Of a stretch of DNA of 64,000 nt, positions 13,526 to 25,665 are shown one piece after another. The position numbers and the translations under genes were made by a program. The notes beneath the pieces are model-generated. The model did not search any database. It was given only the letters and a program-made list of their open reading frames with translations, and had not been told where the DNA came from. Origin of the DNA: Hofstenia miamia. Taxonomy: Eukaryota > Xenacoelomorpha > Acoela > Hofsteniidae. Each line of letters opens with the position of its first letter. Positions within the stretch are counted from its first letter, which is position 1. The stretch covers positions 364,834-428,833 of the forward strand of contig CABFPE010000245.1 of assembly GCA_900660155.1 (NCBI GenBank). Reading direction: 5' to 3'.

Positions 13526-16500
13526 TAACATAAATTTAAATACTTTCGCATCTAAAAGCGATTAGTTTCTGCGTGACCTAACACAATCACATACAATAAA
13601 CATACGTAAACAATCACATGTGCGTATAAACCCCACGATTTAAAAAAAACGAATTGCATCATGCCAAGCCTGTTTGATGTTAAGCAATTGCTAATTCAGC
13701 CAACAATATTCCCAGGTCGTTTGCGAAATTTTCAGAGATAAATAGCAAACTTAATTATCAAATGAAGTTAGAAACTTGACCATAAACTCAATAAAAAATT
13801 TTTCGAAAATATTTTTACGATTTGCTCAGTAAAATCGATGATAATTGGCAATTAAATATTCATAACTTTTTTAATTGACTTAAAATGGTTTTAAATTAGG
13901 GATTTTAAAGCACTCGAAAGCAAATAGTAGACAAGCTGAAATAAACTAATCCGCTAGACTGACAGGCACTAACAAAAAACCTTATCATCTTGCAGTTTTG
14001 GTTCTTCAATTGTTTGCGCTCAATTTACATGCTGCACGAAAATCGATTTATTAATGAAATCCATAAATAATTTCTATCGCAAATTTAGTATTTCAAAGTG
14101 AACGAAATTATAAAATATCAATACTTTTCGTATTCAAAATGAGGTCCGTCGCTGTGCGTGTTAAAGTAAAATATTCAATTTGTGTATCTTAAACTAAACT
14201 TCTACTATTTATTAAATTGTCGTTAAATTTGTCATAAGTAACATTGCTATGGAAAAATTAAAAGTAAAAAGCACTGAAACAGGTTTTACTCATATGAACG
14301 AGTTTCACACTTTTTCATTGAATTTTTAAATAAAATCACATTAGTATTTTATAAAATTTTAACTGAAATATTTTCACTCTAACTTAATTAAAGAATTAAT
14401 ACTATGGAGTTTTGTATTCAGGATGCCGAGAGGAAGGGGGCCAATAGGGAAGGCCATGTCCTCCTGGCCCTCCCTTAGCTACGGCCCTGCACTGAAATGA
14501 CCAACGAGTTCTGAATTACCAATTTGCACCATAATTCCTAACACACAACTAGATTTAAAACGATACTTCAGGAATTACTTAGTATAAATAATTATAGCCA
14601 AACATTGGGTCACACTATTCATAAATAAAAAAGTTGCAAAGTAAATGGAAGACTGTTGAAAAATTCATTAAAATATCAAATGAAGAAGATCTTTGATGCT
14701 GAATTTTTACAATGAATGCACACTGAATTCGTTTATGAAGACCATCAAGGTTTTGATAATGCAATTTTAATTTTCAATGAAGTTGTTAGTAAGCGTTTGA
14801 TTTGAAGTAAAATCAAAGAAGATTCATTAATTTATGTATAAACCTAATACTTTCATTTTCCTCACATGCTATCTTCCACTGTAAACACTTCGCATCTAAT
14901 AACGTGCCGAACAACCATTTTACATGAGAAAATTTATTCCATAACGCTTAGATCTAAATCAACTTCCTTATGCTGTCACTGTACTCAATGCATTTCTAAA
15001 ATGTGTTCTCCTTATATGGCGAAAATTTGCGATAAAAATTATTCATGTGCGCTTTTCAATAGAAGATCCGATTTTTTTGCAAAAATTCAAATTCTTTCCA
15101 TTCCCAGCGCTCAGATAATATACGGACTAAAGTCCAAAGCAACAACAATTAACCTCAAATGTTTTGTTTTCTATAATTAGACCACTCAAGTTCCGTTTAG
15201 AAGAATTGTGCGCAAAATCAATTTTCATTAGTTAGTGAATTATGAGTGTTTATAGATAGCATCACAAATTGTAAATAAATGTGCGGGTTATTTAAGGATA
15301 ATTGAAAAGACTCATGTTAAAATTATGCTATTGACTGGAAGAATGAAAAATGCAATCAAAATCCATCGGAAAACCCTTTGAAATGCTATAAGATTATAAA
15401 ATCAAACAGTCCTATAGTCTTAACATAGACATATAGTGAATGGAAATACAAAGTGCATAGATTGAATGGGAAATACTTATATGCAGTAGATATAACTATA
15501 GGAAATACATACAATGTATGCATGTTTTACACGTCTCATCTCAAAAAATGAAACCTATATTAAACCATACATGTACAAAGACGGTAAAGCATTTTCGAAA
15601 GTAATTAGAAATTGATTGGTTTCTACCTATATACACAATGTAGGAAAAAATTGTACAACAAACCAGCGCAGACGAAAATTTCAAATCGATATTAGGAATG
15701 TGACCTCAAATGATATTTAGCTTTCAAATATAAATTCTAGAAAAGACAATATACTGTAGAACTAGAAATTAGAAAACAATGTACAGACCTGTTACAACTT
15801 GTGTACTTTTGCTAACAGTACATCCCATTACTTGAGCATAGTTTGAGCGGAGATGTCGGAATTAGGCAGGGAATTTAGCAACGGTTGATAATATTGATTA
15901 GTCTTTGTTATAACAATAGAATGGCAGCACAAAGAATTAGACAAAACCCTCATATATTTCGACTTAATCTTTATATTAAATATCGATTCTCAATAATGGG
16001 CACATGTTGGAAACCAAAACACCATAATAATAACTGATCGAGTTGGGAAATAATTGTTAACAAATTAGCCAGCGGGAAACAAATTCTATTCGCACTCTGA
16101 AATTCGTTCATTTTACACTTACTATTCGCTCAATTCTGAAAAAAAACGAGTAGGAGTGTTGTAAAAAAAGCAGAATTTAAAACTAAAGGAGTTTTTTTAC
16201 ATGTTGCTGGGAAAATACAAACATTACTGCAAAACACTGCTCAATTTGTGCAACTGTAGAAAGAGTGGTACAAAATGGGAACCTGTTGAACAAACAATTA
16301 TTGAGAAAATGAATAGAATAATATCAAAATACAAAGTTCAATAATTCCAAAGCAATTTTGTCTCACACCTTAGTTAGCCATAATGATGAATGATGATACG
16401 GGAAATTTTAATAATTTCTTAAAACCTGGGGAAATTAATTTTTTATTAATCGTCAACCGTTTATAATATTGATTAGAAATAATTTGAATTACGATTTGCT

Positions 16501-17361
16501 TTGATAAACAGCTCAATACCTACGAATATATTCTAAAAGCTGATGGTCGGTTTCTGACGAACAATAAGCAATTAAAACAAAGAAATTAAATGTTATATTA
16601 TATACATTTGCATAACACTACAATGCAGAGTATTATATTGGACCTAAAATTAAAATATATTGTGTAAATTCTTTAACAATGTAGTTTTAAAATTTTGCAC
16701 AAATGCCCATCAAACGGAAAATTTTGAAGAGTAAGTATTGTTTACAGTTTTAAACCTTCTGTAACAAAATATATAAATGGGGTCGGATCTGAACAAAAAA
16801 ATGGCATTACATTTACAAAATGAATGAAAAAAAGTCCAATTTATTGAAAGTTCTAGCTGTACCTAAAAACCCAGCTAGTTTAATACTCTGTATAAACCTG
16901 TCTCCATTAGCACTATCAAACAAGTAACATATAAATCCAAGAACATCTCAGGCTCTAAACTAAACAATAATAAATCATTGGCTTTTCAAATTGAAATATC
17001 ATTGACTGAATGATATAAGTCTCTAGTCGCAACGTAAACACCGAAAATGCATCACGCAATATTTTGACAAGATATTTAATGTTTGCAAACATGTAAGCAA
17101 TAAACCTCGCTAAAGTATATTAATCATAATTAACTTACTGTGTTATATGTAGAGCAAAATTGCCACTGAAAGCCTGTTATTTTTTCTTGAGCTCATTTCG
17201 GCAATATCACTAACTTTTAAACCAGTATTAAAACTGAAACGACGCTACAAAAATTTTTATGAAAGAGAAAATATTAAATATAGTTATACTAATAAATGTT
17301 GTGGTAATTTTTAATGAAAAATCAATTAAAATATAAATTTTAGAAAATGACAAAAATTCAC
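13526..17361. other. Intergenic, nothing firmly recognised
   Basis: One transposon-like terminus is present near 14420-14495: its reverse complement begins CAGGGCCGTAGCTAAGGGAG, a typical DNA-transposon end. I found no partner end. An open frame at 14866-15180 has no known domain. Confidence 0.45.
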
Positions 17362-17409
17362 TTTCCATCACCGACTTCCTCTCGTCATAAATTTTCATTG
17401 TTGGATATT
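17362..17409 (-). CDS. Candidate second exon of the RIIa-domain gene
   Basis: On the minus strand an acceptor-like ACAACAG precedes 17409. The open frame then reads YPTMKIYDERKSVME, running to a donor-like GT near 17361 (another GT lies at 17371). Joining this to the phase-1 donor at 18137 gives an unbroken frame across a roughly 730 bp intron. In CABYR-type RIIa proteins the docking domain is also followed closely by a TTMDI-like stretch, which PTMKI resembles. The call rests on phase match and this short resemblance only. Confidence 0.35.
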
Positions 17410-18137
17410 CTGTTGTAATGCATTTGAGCCATTCATCAGTTTGACAGTAAGAAAGATTGTTGCTTTGTATTGGGTAGAACAGCAGACAATAAATATTTAA
17501 TTACCATTGACAATCACATCAACTGACTACTAATTGAGCGTTTTCGTATAATTTAATTAAGATAAACATGCATGCCATGGATATAGAGGGAGTTTAAGAT
17601 CGCGTAAAAAATAAATGAATAAGACTGACCGCATTTCAATGGAATCTATCTAATGGACATAGAAAATACCGAGTGTGCATACATATAAAACAGAACAAAA
17701 TAACATCGTATATAGTGTGTAGCAAACATAAATTTCTTAATGGGCTCATCATCTTGTGGCACATTCTTCGTAACGGGTAAGACCAAATAAAAGATTGTTT
17801 GACATGTAATGCTAGCGCAAAATTTACAATTTTATTTTTATTAACACTATGCACACTAAAATTCCATATACTAAAAACATGTCACGAGATATATAGGATA
17901 AGATGTGCTCATTTTTTTGGATTTCAATTACAAATTCGACAATAACTACATTAAATATAGTCATTCCCATAATGAAAGGCATGTAAATGTGATATTGTCT
18001 TTCTTGGTTTACATTATCCATCACTAATCACTTGAATGGCTATTAAAATGTCAGGTATCTCAATGTTGATGGTGTACCATTTTCCATAATACTTTAAGAA
18101 TATTTAGTACAATTTAGTATTATAAATTATTACTTAC

Positions 18138-18293
18138 CATTACGCAATTTCAAAAGATTTTGAAAGTACTGCTGTGCAAAAGCGGGAATATCTGTTGGCT
18201 GATCACGCAAAGTTTCACGTGCTAAATCCTCTAATAAATAATGAAAGCCATTCGGAACTCGAAGTCTCGTGTTTGAAAAAGGCGCAGTCATTT
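18138..18293 (-). CDS. First coding exon of a sperm-type RIIa (SPA17/CABYR-like) protein
   Basis: The exon encodes MTAPFSNTRLRVPNGFHYLL, followed by EDLARETLRDQPTDIPAFAQ and QYFQNLLKLRN. This is a type II PKA regulatory-subunit-like dimerisation-docking (RIIa) domain of the SPA17/ROPN1/CABYR group. Such proteins bind A-kinase anchoring proteins in sperm flagella and cilia. Diagnostic residues are the VP-GF start, the LLE-LARE helix and the IP-FA-YF helix. The start at 18291 (MTAPFSN) matches the family's usual N-terminus. An acceptor-like ATTTCAG sits 2 bp upstream, so a 5' non-coding exon is likely. The exon ends at a strong donor, AATG|GTAAGTA, at 18137. The family's C-terminal part (IQ motif or other tail) is not seen here. 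No frame break is visible. Confidence 0.75.
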
Positions 18294-18628
18294 CTGAAAT
18301 AATTTCATCATTAAAAAATTTGAAGATAAAAGTATGCATGAAATGGTTTATGAATCATAAAAAGAATTAAATTGAAACATATAAGTTAAAATCAAAATTA
18401 TTGAATAATATTAACTGTCACCACTTGCAGCTAATTTTTTTTAAACAAATAATAAGAAATAATTTGAATTTTCCGAGCTTAGCCTACTTTGTCTAAATAA
18501 TCAATCTTATATAAATCCTGGGCATCCAATTTTATAGACTCAAAAATGTTATGTTTACATCGTTTACAGTTCCTAAATAATGTCCTAAAGATATACTACA
18601 CCATTTCAAGATCTACTTCACAAAAATG

Positions 18629-18691
18629 AAGATCAAATTCAGAAAAAGTAAGATCAAATTCAGAAAAAGTAAGATCAATTACACAAAGTGT
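18629..18691. repeat. 21 bp tandem repeat, three units
   Basis: Two identical units of AAGATCAAATTCAGAAAAAG plus T (18629-18649, 18650-18670) are followed by a diverged third unit. The same core, AAATTCAGAAAAAGTAA, recurs alone at about 19564-19581 on the far side of the LINE relic. Confidence 0.85.
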
Positions 18692-18699
18692 AGAAATGT

Positions 18700-19560
18700 A
18701 AAAAGGAAAAGAAGAACAGACAGTCAACTCCGTCATTACATCATTTCGCGATATACCGTGGAAAGCGACCATAAGTGAGGTATCTTGGGGCTGCTGGAAC
18801 AAATGAATTATAGATTTTCGTCTTGGTTGATGGAACATGATAAGCTTGCTTCTTGATTTACTCATATAAAGGGTGAGAAGGGGTCATTTGAATTTTCTTG
18901 ACCAAGCAGATAAACTGATTTCTGAATTTGTTCTCTAGAATTTGTGACATTATAAACCTTAATTTAGGCTCACCAAGTATTCTCGCATGATATGATAGTG
19001 GTAGTCGCAAATTGGACCGCAGCTGGTCATTGATATTGGTTGAAACAATACTTGCTGCATATAGATACTTAGGAAAAAAGATATGAATAGAATACGGTAA
19101 GTTCTATATCCTTGTCTAAGAATTTGGCTATCGGAGCAGTACACTTGACAATATAACAGAGTTCTTTAACTACCATTTTCACATGATAATCCAGCTTAGA
19201 CGTGGTGTCAGATATACTCAGATATTTAACAAAATTCGGATGATGTAAGCCTTCATCATTTATCATATTTTTTGATTTCGTTACCAAGTTACATAAACTT
19301 GCTGGATAGTTTTGATTGCTGAATGATATTTCATTCGTCTTTTCCAAGTTGATCTTCAATTTAACAATTGCGTCAATTTACTCTGATATTCATCCAGGTC
19401 ATTTTGGTTACATATTTTTGAGATGAGTACAGTATCATCCGAATACTTGATAATTTTTGAATAATTTGAAGAGAGATTGTTTGTGACAAACGTGAAGAGT
19501 ACGCCAGACACTGGCCCCATTGAGTAATTCCGACATTCACTGTTAAATCTGTTAAAGTAA
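18700..19560 (-). mobile_element. Non-LTR retrotransposon (LINE) reverse transcriptase relic
   Basis: Reading the minus strand through several frames gives, in order: MGPVSGVLFTFVTNNL (motif B region), KYSDDTVLIS (the YxDD-type catalytic motif C, here YSDD), LEKTNEISFS, HHPNFVKYLSI...SKLDYH (the post-catalytic LINE signature), and near 18900 a C-terminal QMTPSHPLYE. This order is typical of CR1/Jockey-group LINEs. It is 5' truncated and carries several stops and shifts. No endonuclease is present. Flanking copies of a 21 bp repeat suggest insertion into that repeat. Confidence 0.65.
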
Positions 19561-19910
19561 TATAAAATTCAGAAAAAGTAATATGTTTATTCATACGCAG
19601 GTTTTTGCATATCTTACTCTATACATTTACTCTGCATAAACTTTTGATAAGATTACTGTTAATACTACTAAATGTGGAATACATGCACAATAGATTACTG
19701 CATGTAAGCAATTATTGGGGCTCAAATGTTTTGTGGTTATAAGTGAGAAAAATGCTAACTTTATTAAAATTACACGCAATATTATATATTGTAGCACACA
19801 TTGTATATGAGGTTATACATCATTCAAACAAAATGCTATAGACCAAATTACACAATTTCTTCTCAAAATAAGAAAAATGGACATGATGAAAATGTATTAT
19901 TGTCCAACTT

Positions 19911-20395
19911 TCATATCATTTTTTGTAGGACATCGGGAAAGAAGTTAGAAACGTGATTGAATGAACGAATACAGAGTTTAGATGAAACTGCAGCCATCAC
20001 TTCATTGACATACCTTTCAAGGCTTCTGAGTCGAAATTCTGTTTGAATGAGACTTCCTGTTGTGTCACCGGAGATCAAGACATTGACTTGATCAGCCCTC
20101 AAAGATTTTAACTTGAATTTTACAAAGCTCTAAACTGTTGATATCAGCTTCTTCTCTTTGTTTTTCTTTGATTGCCCTTAAAATATTGTCATTATTTGAT
20201 GAAGAGAGCTTTGATCGCATTTCTCCTCTTTTTCTCAAAGGCTTAAAGCCTGATCGAATCCATTCATATGCCGTTTTATATGGTATGTCGTGAGCAGCTG
20301 TCACTCACTTCCAATCCTCTCCTTCCATGGCAGTTTTGAACACACGATCTCGTGAGTCTTTCGAAATCTTCCGATATTCACCTCGTCCCATCTTT
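19911..20395 (-). mobile_element. Tc1/IS630-type transposase N-terminal relic
   Basis: On the minus strand the reading starts MGRGEYRKISKDSRDRVFKT near 20393 and continues AMEGEDWK, then AAHDIPYKTAYEWIRSG, an RKRGEMRSK linker, NILRAIKEKQREEADINSLE and LCKIQVKIF. This looks like the helix-turn-helix plus basic linker plus second HTH that starts Tc1/IS630-type transposases. The rest (19911-20102) is open but further degraded. No catalytic DDE motifs and no terminal repeats are seen. The family call is by pattern only. Confidence 0.45.
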
Positions 20396-20459
20396 GTATC
20401 AAATCTAAATTTGAACATTGTGATTAACCAAACTTACTAATTTGCCAGAGTATGTAATA

Positions 20460-21340
20460 ATATTTTTCATAGTGTTAAATAGGGCGAAAGAAGGCTGAAA
20501 ACAGCAAAGCAATTAGTAGTGGCGGTCTACATGTACATGAAAAGTGTATATGTTTCTAAAGACAGAACTCCCTATTTCTACAAGTGAAACGTTATATCCT
20601 AAAATTAAACCGAAAATGACATAAATACTTGTGTTCTTTCTGTAATAAAAGTATCATAGCATATATTGAATGAAAGTCTGTGATAAAAACGAGGCTTAAA
20701 ATACTCTCTAATATTTACAATGCTACTACACAACAACAGGTTAATTACAACACTAAAATACAAATGAGACAGCTTCGCCTTGCTTTGGTTTAGGAAACGT
20801 GAAAATTCTGAATTTCATATTACTATTCCGAAAACACTACTTTGGGACGGACCGAAGTGCTCTAAAATTACTCAGTATAACCCCAACACAATTAATATAA
20901 ACATTTTTAGAAAAAATTTAAAAGATACCATATAAAATTTTCCTTTTTCTGTTGGAAATAACGACAAGAAAAATAAGACAGAATAGCAAAAACATAAAAA
21001 TAGTTTATTCAAGTGAATGAAATAATAATAATGAAGGACTGGCATTATTTATTTTTTTAGTTGTTTATCCGTTTTAGGTTATAGGGATAAAAACATACCT
21101 TTCCCAAATCATTTTAAAAATGAAATTGATGTTTAAAATACAAAAAATTAGCATATTTGACAATGACGGATCCAAGGTGTGAGTTAGGGACATTTTTAAT
21201 TTCTAGTCTATCTGCAATAGCAAAATTTCATTTTTGGGTGCTATTTCAATTTTTAAACCTATTTGACAAAGAAAGCAAACTTGGCTACCTAATATTAATG
21301 CTGTTTATGTAGAACTAGCAGAAATTAGTGCAATTAAAGT
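20460..21340. other. Intergenic, nothing recognised
   Basis: AT-rich, no motif found on either strand. Confidence 0.5.
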
Positions 21341-21344
21341 CTAA

Positions 21345-21560
21345 AAAATAATCATGAGAGTTGTGAGCCGGGCCAAAAATTTTTCCTGGGGCAAATGAAC
21401 TGTATAATGCCCTGAGAGCAAATATTTTCTCTCGCGGTAGGTAAAAATTTTTAGATGTAAAATTGACTGCGTAGGGATCAAACCAATTTCACTCCAAAAT
21501 ATCATGCAATCAAATGAGCTTAACACCAATTAGGGATAACCACTTTTACGTATGTATAGT
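21345..21560 (-). mobile_element. tRNA-derived SINE
   Basis: On the minus strand the T-arm/B-box reads GGTTTGATCCC (21474-21484), one mismatch from the Pol III B-box consensus. Upstream, CTAATTGGTGTTAAGCTC (about 21515-21533) fits a D-arm, and CATTTGATTGCATGATATTT an anticodon arm, as in tRNA-derived SINE heads. The following body (to about 21345) contains GCTCTCAGGGCATTATACAG and GGCCCGGCTCACAACTC. Its tail is unclear. The arms do not make a clean cloverleaf, so it is not a working tRNA gene. Confidence 0.5.
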
Positions 21561-21564
21561 AATA

Positions 21565-22429
21565 GCATCAAAGTATGTATTATAGTATTACTACGGGGTT
21601 TTGGAATTATTACATCAGCGATTCTAAATACACAAGTGCTATACTTTGAACAATATTAATAAATAATGACTAATAGAAGAATTTAAATATACTGTCAAGA
21701 CTTGGTCCATGAAGGACTGGTAGTTCGAATAAATTTGAATTGGACAATATAAATTTTGAAATTTCATTGTTTGAAAAAAATCTCCTTCTCCGAACATTTT
21801 AAAAGCACACTAATTGCACTTATTTTATTGAGCAGATATTTAAGCAAATATTGTTAGCGCCCCTTTCATCAATCAAAACTACATTTTTAAAACAATTTCT
21901 AAAGATTTTTTTATTAAAATTATTACACTTACACGAATGGCATTTAAGTGTTTTACTTAATGGGAAAAGCCAGTAGTGTAACATTCGATTTAGGCACGCA
22001 TTTGTGATTTTCCCCAAATGGGAAGGGGTCAGAGCCAACTCTAAGTGTGTTTGTGACAGAAAACAGTGAAACAATGCAAAGCTGAAATCACAAGCATTAT
22101 AACAATATAGCTGACATACAAAGTCAGAAGTGGCGAAAGGGGGCGCACTTGAAACCAGCGTGCATTATATATATACAAACGAAGGCAGTGATGGGCATTC
22201 AATAAAAGATGTATCCGACTCTCAATTCACTTACCCGACCTCAGCCGACTCAAAGACACCAAAATACTCATGAATTGAAAAAAATAAATTCGAAATGTGG
22301 CATTTTCTCCATATTATCATAACCGACAATTATCCGACGTAGCCTGCTCTTTGATTGTTCCAGAAACGCCCGAAATTCAAATTATTAGCTTTAACCGGGC
22401 CCGATACTCGACGAAGGGTCGGGTAGAGT
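21565..22429. other. Intergenic with a possible hAT-like end
   Basis: At 22189 the sequence CAGTGATGGGCATTC resembles a hAT left terminus and is followed by CCGACTC/ACCCGACC words. A partly inverted match (GGGTCGGGTAGAGTCGAG) lies near 22415-22432, but no matching right terminus is seen. Confidence 0.35.
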
Positions 22430-24420
22430 CGAGCACCATATGTCTGAAAAACGCCTTGATCAAGCAACAGCTCAACTCCTTATGCAACACTCTCAATGTC
22501 TGAAATCTTGTCAATGAGAAAACAACTGCCAATTCTCTCTTGGATGTTATTCTTTGTTCCAGTGACGTACACAATAACTTCTGTCCTGTCTAAATTAAAG
22601 CCCTCCTTGGTTCCTCAGACCACATGGTCGCCTATGCTCAACCTATGAAAGAGGTAACAAGCTATTTCCTCAAACAACCTGTTTTAGACCTCCGACACAG
22701 CAAAGTATCGCGGTTTGTCAATGCCTGATATTGATAAAGTAGTCCTGCATCAAATCTGCACTCGGGCTAATCCCGATCAGTCTTGTCGTACTTCGCGATA
22801 CTGACCCATCTTGTATGACTAAAGCGATTCTGGATATTAAGCAGAACAAAGATTTAGCTTTTCAACACGGTTTGTACAATGTTACAAAGATTTGTCCAAG
22901 AAGCTGATACAGAGCACAAGCCGAGTAAGGCAGTTGCGTATCAAATCTGCGAACAACGCCAGAGTCATGGGACCCGTTCCATTCCTTCACTTGAGGTAAA
23001 CAAAATTATCCATTGGAAAATATATTCTCGCCATTTCAGTGTGTCTCGGCCGCCCAGATAAAATAGCCGGAAAGTTTACTGCAGCCATGTCAGCTGATGA
23101 AAATCAAGAAATCAGATCAAACAACGCAGGTCAACCTCAATCTCATTATGAATTTTGTTGCTCGACTCTTGAAAGTTTCATGTCCTATATAGACAAAATA
23201 AAACCTTTTGGGACTGGATCTGGCAGAATTCCCAACAAGCTTTATCGGAGCATATCACAAATCATAGCTGGCCCGTTCACTCATTGTCACCTGTTATTTT
23301 GAAATATCGTCAAAATTTCTATAGTGTCTCCACTTCTAAAAATCCCCAGCATTTGAGTGATGATCTCAGGCAACGTCACTTGTCCATCCCTTCCAAGTGT
23401 CTCAAACACTTCGTTCTTCAAACTCTGCGTCCGTTCATAGAACATCTCATTGATAATCTGCAGTTCGCTTATCAAAAGCGATTGTCGACATGCTCTGGTC
23501 TACTTGTTCTCGTGAAAAAGATCTCTAAAATTCTAGACCTCGTCTTGATTCAGGCGTACGATTTCAGCAAAGCCTTTGATACGATTCCGCATCATCTACT
23601 TAGCAAGAAGCTCACTGCCAAACTACCTAGTAATGCAGTTAATTGGATTGACAGTTACCTCACCAAGCGTTTCATGTATGTTCAATATATATAAGTTTTC
23701 AAGTGACAGGGCTCACTGATAGGGCCACTGTTATTCATATTTTTCATGTCCGATTTGAATGGTATTCATGGCACTATGATAAAGTATGCTGATGACCTCA
23801 CTTCCATCATTCGCATTTTCAGAACAAGCCTTCAATTCACCAGACTTCGACCATATCAGTTGCTTTTGCGTTTCAAATGGATTCAGACTCGACAAGAACA
23901 AATCACAACAGATTACTGTTGGAACTTCCCGTCCAAGTAATGTCTTAGGTGCTCCTGACGACATTCCAATTAGCAATCACATCACGGTATTAGGGGTGCA
24001 TTTGGATTATCACCTCACTTCAAGGTGGTCAATAGGAAAGTTGTCTCCAGATTTACTATATTGCGGCAACTTCTTGAGGTCTATAAACCAAGCACTCTAA
24101 AGTATATTTCCAGTACTCAATCACCTCCCTATACGATTACTGTGCCCTGGTGTTTTGTGGTGTTAGCTCAACGAATTGTAATAAATTGGGCAGACTTCAA
24201 ACAAGCTTAAAGTATAATAGGTGAACTGCTTTCAACCTTATCATATCGTCAAAGAATCAGAGATATACCTACTTCTCTATTCAAGAAAATAATCCTCCAG
24301 AGTCCACAGCATCATTTATTAGTTTATCTACCACCACGCTAAGTGACCTCAAACAGAATTATCCAGTCTCATCACAATCCATCGTTGCGCCAAAGGCAGT
24401 TCTTCGCATCCATGATTCTA
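22430..24420 (+). mobile_element. LINE relic with reverse transcriptase core
   Basis: The plus strand carries a decayed non-LTR RT. In order: IDKIKPFGTGSGRIPNKLYR (23190-23250, pre-RT region), KNPQHLSDDLRQRHLSIPSK, CLKHFVLQTLRPFIEHLID, NLQFAYQKRLSTCSGLLVLV, the motif A stretch YDFSKAFDTIPHHLL (near 23560), GPLLFIFFMSDL (motif B), KYADDLTSI (motif C, near 23780), then a C-terminal TILRQLLE. The parts lie in at least three frames with stops, so it is inactive. The FSKAFDTIPH and YADD motifs fit CR1/Jockey-type LINEs. The longest intact piece is 23284-23694. Confidence 0.75.
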
Positions 24421-25316
24421 TGCATATAACAAACATTAATTCTCCTTTTTCCTTCTTTAATTCTTTAATATGTTTAACAAAATATAATAATTTTTAATGA
24501 ATTCCAAATTATCTGTGCTATTGGTGCAACGAAATTAGTCAAAATATATTATTTTTTAAACATTTTACGTAGGTTATTGCATTTTTTTATTGTTTCTTTC
24601 CTATATTAGTGCATATTTTGTCCTTGTGCACCCTATTCTATACCTTCATCCAAAATGCGGCTGGTTTAGAACAAATTTTTCCCAAAGATTACGATAAACC
24701 ATTATTCTTATCTTTCATTCCTACTAATGCTTAAATATCTACCGCGTGTTACCACGTGCTATGAATTTGATTAATTATGTAAAGTTATCGGTCTATATCG
24801 ATTATATTTTAAACTTTTAATGTATTTTATTGCATTTCTCATAGTTTTTTTACCCTCTAATAGTGTTTATTTTGTCCGCGTGGCACTATTCTGCAACTTC
24901 ACCCCAAATGTAAAAACCATTTCGATTCATAATAATGATGCTTTTCTATAAAACCCATGTCAGAAGCATTCTGTAGTCTTAGGAATAGAATAGACATCAT
25001 ATAACAATTAATCAAAAATAAATTAGGAAATTGTATTACACGCAATCTGAGTTATTCGCAATATACAAATCTAAAATCACAGAATAATTAAGGTAGAAGT
25101 AAATTTAATATTTCAAATTAACAAATCTAGAAACGATTATATAATTACATTTAAAACATTAATAAAAACATTCAGCGTACTCACTAACAGTCAGCTGAAA
25201 TTTAAAATATGTGACTACACTCTTTTCGATTAAAATGTAAAATCAGATAACTCCGCATTTACAAATATGGGACAAATTCAAATAAAAACTGTCACTTCAA
25301 AATGTCAATTTGCCAG
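24421..25316. other. Intergenic, nothing recognised
   Basis: AT-rich. Two loosely similar blocks (about 24570-24680 and 24830-24910) share words such as TTTTGTCC and GTGCACCCTATTCT/GTGGCACTATTCT, hinting at an old duplication. Confidence 0.45.
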
Positions 25317-25665
25317 CAGGGTTTTCGAGTACTCGGAATGTTAAGAACTCGAACTCGAATAAGCTCGCAAAACTCGATCGGAAAAACTCGGAAGAGAAAT
25401 CATCAAAGCTCGAACTCGTTTGAAAACCCACTCGAAAATAGCGTAAAAATTAAATTTTTTTAAAAATCTATTTTCTTAACAATCACAAAAACTATTTTTT
25501 AGCTTAGAATTATTGTAAAATAAATGTTTTTTACTCTAAAAAAACTCGGAATTAGAAAAAAACTCGATTGAACTCGTAATTTCATTTAAAAATTACTCGA
25601 ACTTGAACTTGAAACATAAAACCCCAACTCGGCCCGAGTAACTCAAACTCGACTTGAAAACCCTG
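25317..25665. mobile_element. hAT-type MITE
   Basis: A 349 bp element with terminal inverted repeats: the left end is CAGGGTTTTCGAGTACTCGG and the right end in reverse complement is CAGGGTTTTCAAGTCGAG. The 8 bp on either side, TTTGCCAG and TTTGGAAG, match at 6 of 8 positions, as expected for an aged hAT target duplication. The inside is made of repeated ACTCGAACTCGA-type words and an AT-rich core with no coding frame. The element needs a transposase from elsewhere. Confidence 0.75.

Noticed and set aside
14420-14495. Lone DNA-transposon terminus (CAGGGCCGTAGC on the minus strand)
   Set aside because: No partner end or target duplication within a plausible distance, so no element is called.
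17636-18024. Minus-strand hydrophobic frames next to the RIIa exon as further exons
   Set aside because: They match no RIIa-family tail and lie in the expected intron; composition is AT-driven.
22189-22440. hAT MITE starting CAGTGATGGGCA
   Set aside because: Internal words are partly inverted, but the right terminus is absent.
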